From positions 12,164,501 through 12,228,500 of the forward strand of contig NC_068971.1 of assembly GCF_016808095.1 (NCBI RefSeq): DNA of 64,000 nucleotides, written 5' to 3'. The position numbers and the translations under genes were made by a program. Shown here one piece after another: positions 57,673-64,000 of this stretch. Each line of letters starts with the position of its first letter. Position 1 is the stretch's first letter. The notes under the pieces were generated by a model, which had not been told where the DNA came from, ran no database searches, and was given only the letters and a program-made list of their open reading frames with translations. Source of the DNA: Vigna angularis. Lineage: Eukaryota > Streptophyta > Magnoliopsida > Fabales > Fabaceae.

Positions 57673-58935
57673 GTGTGTGTTGCGTTTTTGTTACTTTTAA
57701 GAAAAGGAGCTGAGCTTCTTCTATGAGATCAACTTAGTTTATACTTAAGCTGGATTGTAAAAGTTCTCTTATTTGAGTAACTCACTGATTGACCCCTAAC
57801 TAACTAATTAAGGCCATTTAATCAATAGACCTATCATTTTCATAAGCTCTCAAAGGAGTCTTTCGGTAGGGGTGAGTTGTATACTCCCTTCTACGTGTTT
57901 AATTCATATAAATAACAAAAACGGTTAAATATTTGTCAGAATCTTAGTTCAAGCAACTTGTAAATAATCCATTCTTAACAGACCCACCTTTACCTTGACT
58001 TTTGTAATAATTATTTATAGTAATTGTGAATGTTCACATTTATTGTGTATCAAATGAATCCTTACGGGGCTTGGGGGTGTTAAGTCGGTAGTGTATCAAA
58101 ATAAAAGGCTAACACTTTTTTTTATCTAATGTAATTTACTAATTTTTTTAATTATTTCTTTCTTTAAAAATACTTAATTTAACAAATAAAATCATAATAA
58201 TAAATAATATTACAAAAATATTACAATTAAAAATAAATTTATTTTATTAAAATAAAATTTTTGTACTATATTAAAATTAATTTTAATAATTGTAAAATTA
58301 ATTTTAATAATTAATGTTAATTTTTTACTTTTTATAAACTTTTTTACTCTTTATAAACGTTTTTACAATTAAATATAACATTAACAATTATCATTTTATA
58401 TTACTTTAATAACTAGGGGTATTTTGGTAATCTTCAATTTTTACCAATTAAACAATTTTTTTATCTGTCACATCAATCAAATCCTACACTGATTCTCACA
58501 AACTTTACTTCTAAATCCACTCTCAATTACCTCCAAATCTAATCAATTAAACAACAAAAAATTTATCCTCAAATTCACTCAATCACTCTCCTCCAAATCA
58601 TCTCCTCCAAACACCCTCAAGTGAACAAAGCCTTAAACAGATAGGTTAAAACAAAAAATTTGTTTGTTTTTAAAGTCTAGGAATTCACGTGCAAACTTTC
58701 ACACATTCTTAGATGTTACAAAAATTATAACATGACATAAGGATTTATATTAAAGAAAAACCTTCGATTAGGAATTACATAACTCATTTGTTTTTCTAAG
58801 AACCACGTTGTCATTCCAAGAATCGAATGTTACTTCATGGAAGAAGTCACCTTAGACACATACTAGCTTATCCTTAAATCCAATCCTTTTAATCTAATCT
58901 TATCTATGAAGAATAAAATCAAACCAAAAACAAAG

Positions 58936-58937
<2 letters not shown>
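57673..58937. other. Intergenic; possible transposon end near 58430-58630
   Basis: Mostly AT-rich. The last 200 bp before 58630, read on the minus strand, start TTTGTTCACTTGAGGGTG and later contain ATTACCAAAATACCCC, a typical plant MULE/MITE end. It resembles the stretch starting GTGTTCGCTTTAAGGG at 51504, so the two may be the ends of an outer element carrying the QUA3 fragment. Confidence 0.35.

Positions 58938-59017
<80 letters not shown>
58938..59017. repeat. (TA)n microsatellite, ~80 bp
   Basis: An uninterrupted TA tract. Confidence 0.95.
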
Positions 59018-59019
<2 letters not shown>

Positions 59020-59139
59020 TATAACTAATTAACATTATTTTAATTCTCAATGAAAGAAAGGTAAAGATTAAAACAGGTTAAAACACAAAATATACTTCAT
59101 AATTATGAAAAAACGCAAACCAATTAAAAGAAAAATATT

Positions 59140-59890
59140 AGAAGTCTCACATTAACTAGTGATAAACCTCAAATTACAAGTCAGTTTTATGAGTTTGAGT
59201 TCTGCTTAAAATAACTTCTTGACATAGTATCAAAGTTAGGAGTTTGAGTCTATCTTAATAAAATTTATTATTTTTTAGGTTTATTGTGTGACTTGTTATC
59301 CAGAAATTTGTTGTTTGTTTGAGCTTATTTTGCCACGTGTTATTAGACTGCTATTGGACCACAAGAGGTATATACCTTGGTATGAGGAAATGTATTAAAA
59401 GTCTCACATTAACTAGTGATGAAGTTAGTTTAGAGTATATAAATGAGTGTAAATTTCACCTTACAAGTAAATTTTATGAGGTTGAGTTAGACTTAGACTT
59501 TTTAATATGGTATCAAAGCTAGGAGTTTGAGTCTATCCTAATAAGATTTGATGTTTCACTTATTGTTTGATTCGCTATCGAAATATTTGTTGTTTGTTTA
59601 TACTTATATTTCCACACGTTATCAGGATGCTATCGTATCACCTGTTAGAAAGTGGGTTTTTAAGCCTAACTCAACCCCACAAAATCGGCTTGTAGGGTAA
59701 GGTTATATTCAACATCACCCATTAATGTAGTCTCACGTTCGAGATGTATATACCTCCGCTTGAGGGGTGTGCTAAAGGTCTCACATTGACTAGTGATAAA
59801 ATCAATTTAAAATATATAAGTGGATGTCTCATCTTATAAACTAGTTTTATAAGATTGATTTAGACTTAAAAGTCATTTCTTAATAAAAAG
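59140..59890 (+). mobile_element. Cluster of TRIM-related LTRs
   Basis: LTR-like copies start near AAGTCTCACATTAACTAGTG at about 59140, 59399 and 59778. The middle one ends TTTTTAATA and is followed at 59507 by TGGTATCAAAGC, a Met-tRNA-type primer-binding site. An inverted LTR variant (CCTAACTCAACCCCACAAAA) lies near 59668. So one TRIM (about 59391-59884) plus partial and inverted copies have piled up. They are the same kind as the TRIM at 27901-28275. Confidence 0.7.
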
Positions 59891-60113
59891 CTCTACCAAT
59901 AAGATTTAAAAATTAGAATAGAACTTGAATACTAAAAATTTGGAGATTTATGAAAATTATTATACATAAACACATTAGAAATAATAGTTAATGGTATCAA
60001 GATTACGTAAATTGAATATTTAGAATTAAATTTTCAAAATTAAATTATCATCTTTATAAATATAGGGTTTATCATAAATTTACAATTTACTCATTTCTTA
60101 CAAATTTCATCGA

Positions 60114-61528
60114 GTGTCACCAAAAACATTTCTCTACATTCAACATGAATTTCTTAATCACATATTCGGTTTGGTTGGAAACATGTCTCAACCTAATATA
60201 CACACATTGTTAGTAAGAGGAATGACGACTAATTCTAATTACTTAATAGATGTTGATGAAAACGGGATGGTGTGTGGAATCACACAACACCAAAGACTTC
60301 AACGTCAATCTAACCATTTCATTCGGGGTAATTATTTGGCTTTGGTTTTGTATCAAAATCTTCCAATCTTCGATGTACAAGGTAAAATGTCTGCCTTTCT
60401 TTCTCTACTTGTTCTGTTTTTGATTAATGAGTCCTGCAGTTTTATGTTATTTTCATTAAATTCTTGATTTGGTCTTTTGACGGTTGATCATTTTCTATAG
60501 CTCCATTTCATAGTGTTAATGTAACCTCATTAGAAGAGAATATAAGAATGGGACTCCAAAGAAGAAGGCACCACCACAGATTTCTCCATCGACAACACAA
60601 TATGCAAGAGATCAGAGGTCACTCCAACTTTCATTCCCACGTAACTATTTCTCCATATGGAGTTCCGGAAACAACAAATCATTCAAGAAGTTCTTTAATG
60701 CCCATACAAAATGCACCTAATAGAGACAATATGCATAATCTTCATCCTCCTACGTTTCGTGTAATATGTCATTCTTTTTACTTTTGGTAATTCTTTGTAC
60801 TTAAAAGCCTACTTTCTTTCTCACGTATTATTCTAGTTTCTTCTGCAGAAATTTCCTTCGTATATGCTCATGGACATTGATGACATGTCATACGAGACAT
60901 TTTATAATGTGCAAGAATCTCCTTCATTAGGTGACCCTTACAGTGATATGTGCTTGGACATTGATGGCATGTCATATGAGGCAAGTATACTATATATGTA
61001 TAGTATTATGAGTTTTTTCTATGAATACTAAAACCTTAGTGAATATGAAAAACTTTATATTGCTAACTGTTTAAAATTGGACAATAGGAGCTTGAGTTAA
61101 GTGAATGGATCAATGACAACTCGAAAAGGGGTTTGTTAGAAGACATTATTGCAAGACAAATGCAGACAAAAAAGTTGTCTACTACCTGAGAACTTGGAGG
61201 ATGGGGAAACTGATATTTGCATAATATGTCAAGTATGAAATATAGTAACATGTATATTTTATATTTTATAGGGTACTAGTTTATTTGTCTTTTTTATGTA
61301 TTAGATTGGGATTAGTAATTAAAATTTGATATATAAAAAGTATGTTTAACTTTATCTCATATTAATTGGAATGTCTGTGCATGATTTCACAAGATGAATA
61401 TAAAAATAAAGAGGAGATTGAAATTCTTCAATGCAGACATGAATACTATCCAAAGTGTATAAAGAGATGGTTATATGAAAAAAATGTATTTCCCGTGTGC
61501 AAGTCAAAAGCATTGACTATTGGGTAGG
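60114..61528 (+). pseudogene. RING-H2 E3 ubiquitin-ligase-like pseudogene (MBR/RHC type)
   Basis: Reconstructed exons: about 60183-60381 (ATG 60183, donor CAAG|GTAAAA), 60501-60760, 60849-60980 (followed by a GC donor, GAG|GCAAGT), 61088-61232 and 61391-61528. The tail matches plant RING-H2 ligases: a leader helix (LSEWINDNSKRGL), then DICIICQ, DEYKNKEEIEILQCRHEYYP, KCIKRW and VFPVCKSKAL. Defects: a 1-base frameshift after KKLST (about 61175), a broken splice junction at CAA|GTATGA where one G seems lost, the second RING His changed to Tyr (CRHEYYPKC) and a Cys changed to Phe (NVFPVC). With two zinc ligands gone it could not bind zinc normally. The N-terminal exons show no recognisable domain. 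Intact relatives ubiquitinate regulators such as MED25, but none of that can be assumed here. Confidence 0.75.
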
Positions 61529-64000
61529 TGCGGAAATTAAAACTACATAATTCATTATTTGAGTAAATTCATATTTTGTTCTGAATATGTAATACATATT
61601 CCTAACATCGTTGTAAGGATGAAAAACTCATTGTTTACCGTTTTTATGAACTAGTAAATGTGTAGTTACGTTATTAAATTAGATAATAAAATATATTTAT
61701 CATGTTATATTGTTGTTTAAATGTTAATTTTGGAAAATTACATTCTTAACTTTTTCATATTTTTCGATAATGTCTTATTTTCAAGTGCATGACATAAAAA
61801 ACTTTTATCATACACCAAATATTAATGTGATTGCTTTTTATAAATAACATTATAATCAAATTAGTTGACAGGAAACAAAATTCATTATTAATCATATTCA
61901 TCAAGAAACTACTTTCTTAAATTTTTTAAGGTCTATTAATTTTTCTTTTAATAATTGGAATTAGAATTCATGGGTACTTATCAAACTGCAAATGTTTGGC
62001 TTTCGAATATAGTAATAATTTGGAGGTTACTCTTATGAAAGAATATGGAAGGTCATTCAAAATCCTCATAAAAGGTCGTTAAAGCTTTCATTGTTACATC
62101 GTTATCTTTTATATTATATAAAATAAATATCTATTTTTCGTAGTTAAAATTCTATAAATGATTTGTTTGAATATATATATACTATATATTTAATTTAAAT
62201 TATGATATAATATTTCGTTAACAATATTTAAAACAAATAATTATTTAAGAACAAATATTTTTAAAATATATATTGATTATATATTTCAAACGTACCAGTA
62301 TATTATCTCGTTTTAATTGTTAATAAGTTAATTTAAATAAAAGGAAAAGTTTTAATGATGGGTTGTTTATTTTTTTAATAATTATTTTTATTTTGTATAT
62401 AAAATTGTAAAATAGTAAAATTATTATGTAATGGCATATAATGAAAATTATGTTATATTATTGTAATTGTTATATTAAAATAATTAAGTAGTAAATATAC
62501 GTGATATCATAATAAGTTAAAAGTTTTAAATATAATAAATGAAATTAATATCACAACATTAAAAATAAATATAATATATTGTTGTTAATTGATTTTACGA
62601 AGTAAATAATTTAAAAAGTTATATGGAAAACATAATAATTTTTATTTATATGAAAAATAATCAAATATAATAAATTAGTGAAATTATTATTCAATGAGAT
62701 ATAATGAAAATATTATGATAGTAAAGAATAAGGTGATTGAATACACTTTTCATTTCTTGGAGTTTGAAATTATATTATATTGCCCTAAATGTTACATCTA
62801 TAGGATAATAATTTCAATTTAATATATAATAAATGAAATTGATATTACAAGTGTTGTTGATTGATTTTTGAAAATAGTATGTTAAAAATATTATATGGAG
62901 TAGAATACTCTTTTACAAAGTTATAATTAGTTTCAGGTTATGAAAAACTGTTTTGGAATTATATTATGAAAAAAATGATAAAATATAATAAAATAGTGAA
63001 ATTATTATTATTTTTTGGCGCTGCTTGATCCGCAAGTCAAAACATAACCTTATTTTTCTTGCACTAGGTCTCTTTCTCCTTGTGCTAAGCAACTTCCAAT
63101 TTAGCTTGATGGTTTTGATGTTCTTGGCTGTTTTCTTATCTAGCTCTTTTTCACCCTTTTAATTAAAAGTTTCAACATTTTAAATTTGCGGAATTAAAAC
63201 TAAGTGCTAACTTTACCAAGAATATAATTTAATGACAAACTTCTGAAATTACTAAAATAATCGAGAAATGAAATTAGTCCATTTACATTATTTCTAAAAA
63301 TGCATAACTCAAAAACTTTAAATAAACCAAAGTTGCTCTTCACTCTCGCATCTCTATCATGTCTCTAGAGCATCTGCAACATCCCCTTCTCCCTACAATC
63401 AAGGATCATACAATATCGCAAGACAAACACAATAACAAACACAAACAAATATGGATAAGCTACCATAACATAACCAATAACTATATAACATGTACATGAC
63501 AAGTAAGCACAACTTAATAACAATCATTCATCTACAGTGCTACCCTTAGTCACATAATCATTTCTATATCATGATCATCATCAACATTCTCATTAACTAT
63601 ATCATGATTATATCATCCACATTACTTTTATCAACATCGTTTCAAAACACATCGTCATTACAAATCTTCATCACATGTACCTTCATCAGAACTAATCTCA
63701 TCTTGAATCCTTCATCATGAATAACATCATGAGCCTCCAAAATACCATAAACTCCAGAGTGAAAAGAATTAGTCACACTCTTATACCCTACCTCACAAAT
63801 TTTATTTTAGAGTCATAAATTTTATTTTGAATTTTCCTTATCTTATTCTTATTATTATCTTTGTTTCATCCATTGCAATTCAAGTCCAACCAAAGTCCAA
63901 GTCTAGGCCTAGAGGCCTAATAGGTTCAAACTGTACCAACCCAAAGTCCATAGAATATGTCGTCGATGACCATCATGAACTCTCACCGCCGTAAGGAAAG
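61529..64000. other. AT-rich intergenic, nothing firmly recognised
   Basis: Extremely A/T-rich up to about 63000. From 63010 the composition changes (GCGCTGCTTGATCCGCAAG, later Ca-rich strings such as AACACAATAACAAACACAA near 63430), which could be the edge of an LTR element running off the window. No domain supports that. Confidence 0.4.

Overview
The window is AT-rich plant nuclear DNA, most likely from a legume (bean/cowpea/soybean group). The grounds are split plant genes with GT-AG introns, plant-only protein families (a MATE transporter, a QUA3-type methyltransferase fragment) and repeats that resemble those of legume genomes (TRIMs with a Met-tRNA primer site, CACTA elements starting CACTAGTACAAAAAC, Mutator-like elements with very long inverted repeats). 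Nothing bacterial or organellar was seen. The species cannot be named from sequence alone.

Two host genes look intact, both on the minus strand. (1) A DTX48-55-type MATE transporter, 8868-12735. A small first exon (12735-12610) and a 2.34-kb intron restore the N-terminus and give 508 residues. (2) A nine-exon gene, 46277-50661, for a 223-residue protein with a signal peptide, a conserved lumenal domain and one C-terminal membrane span. All splice phases close exactly. I know of no function for this family. Two host-derived pseudogenes are on the plus strand: a QUA3-like exon-1 fragment (52376-57672) split by a transposon, and a decayed RING-H2 ligase gene (60114-61528).

Most of the rest is transposons, many nested. 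3.9-8.6 kb: a decayed Mutator-like element (MULE-1) with one CACTA element inside its 9-bp target duplication and another inside its right inverted repeat. 15.5-23.5 kb: fragments of copia and gypsy LTR retrotransposons; a CACTA element (18188-20651) sits in one LTR-like stretch and itself holds a non-autonomous MULE (18448-19911). 25.9-26.9 kb: a strange degenerate GAGTCAAGT-rich tract. 27.9 kb: a TRIM. 30.2 kb: a small MULE-type MITE. 32.6-35.2 kb: LTR-like sequence with a truncated CACTA and a 27-base G run. 36.6-39.7 kb: a truncated MULE (B). 39873-45088: a structurally complete MULE (A) with about 190-bp inverted repeats, a perfect 9-bp target duplication and two convergent genes, a four-exon transposase and a GRF zinc-finger protein. 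52572-57553: MULE-2, related to MULE-1, with about 400-bp inverted repeats built from 14-bp palindromes and two divergent genes, a transposase and a 'putative plant transposon protein'. 57.7-64 kb: TRIM copies, a long TA microsatellite, the RING pseudogene and AT-rich sequence.

The most interesting material is the two-gene architecture of MULE-A and MULE-2, where a non-transposase protein travels with a mudrA-like gene, the palindrome-rich inverted repeats of the MULE-1/2 family, and the uncharacterised nine-exon membrane-protein gene.
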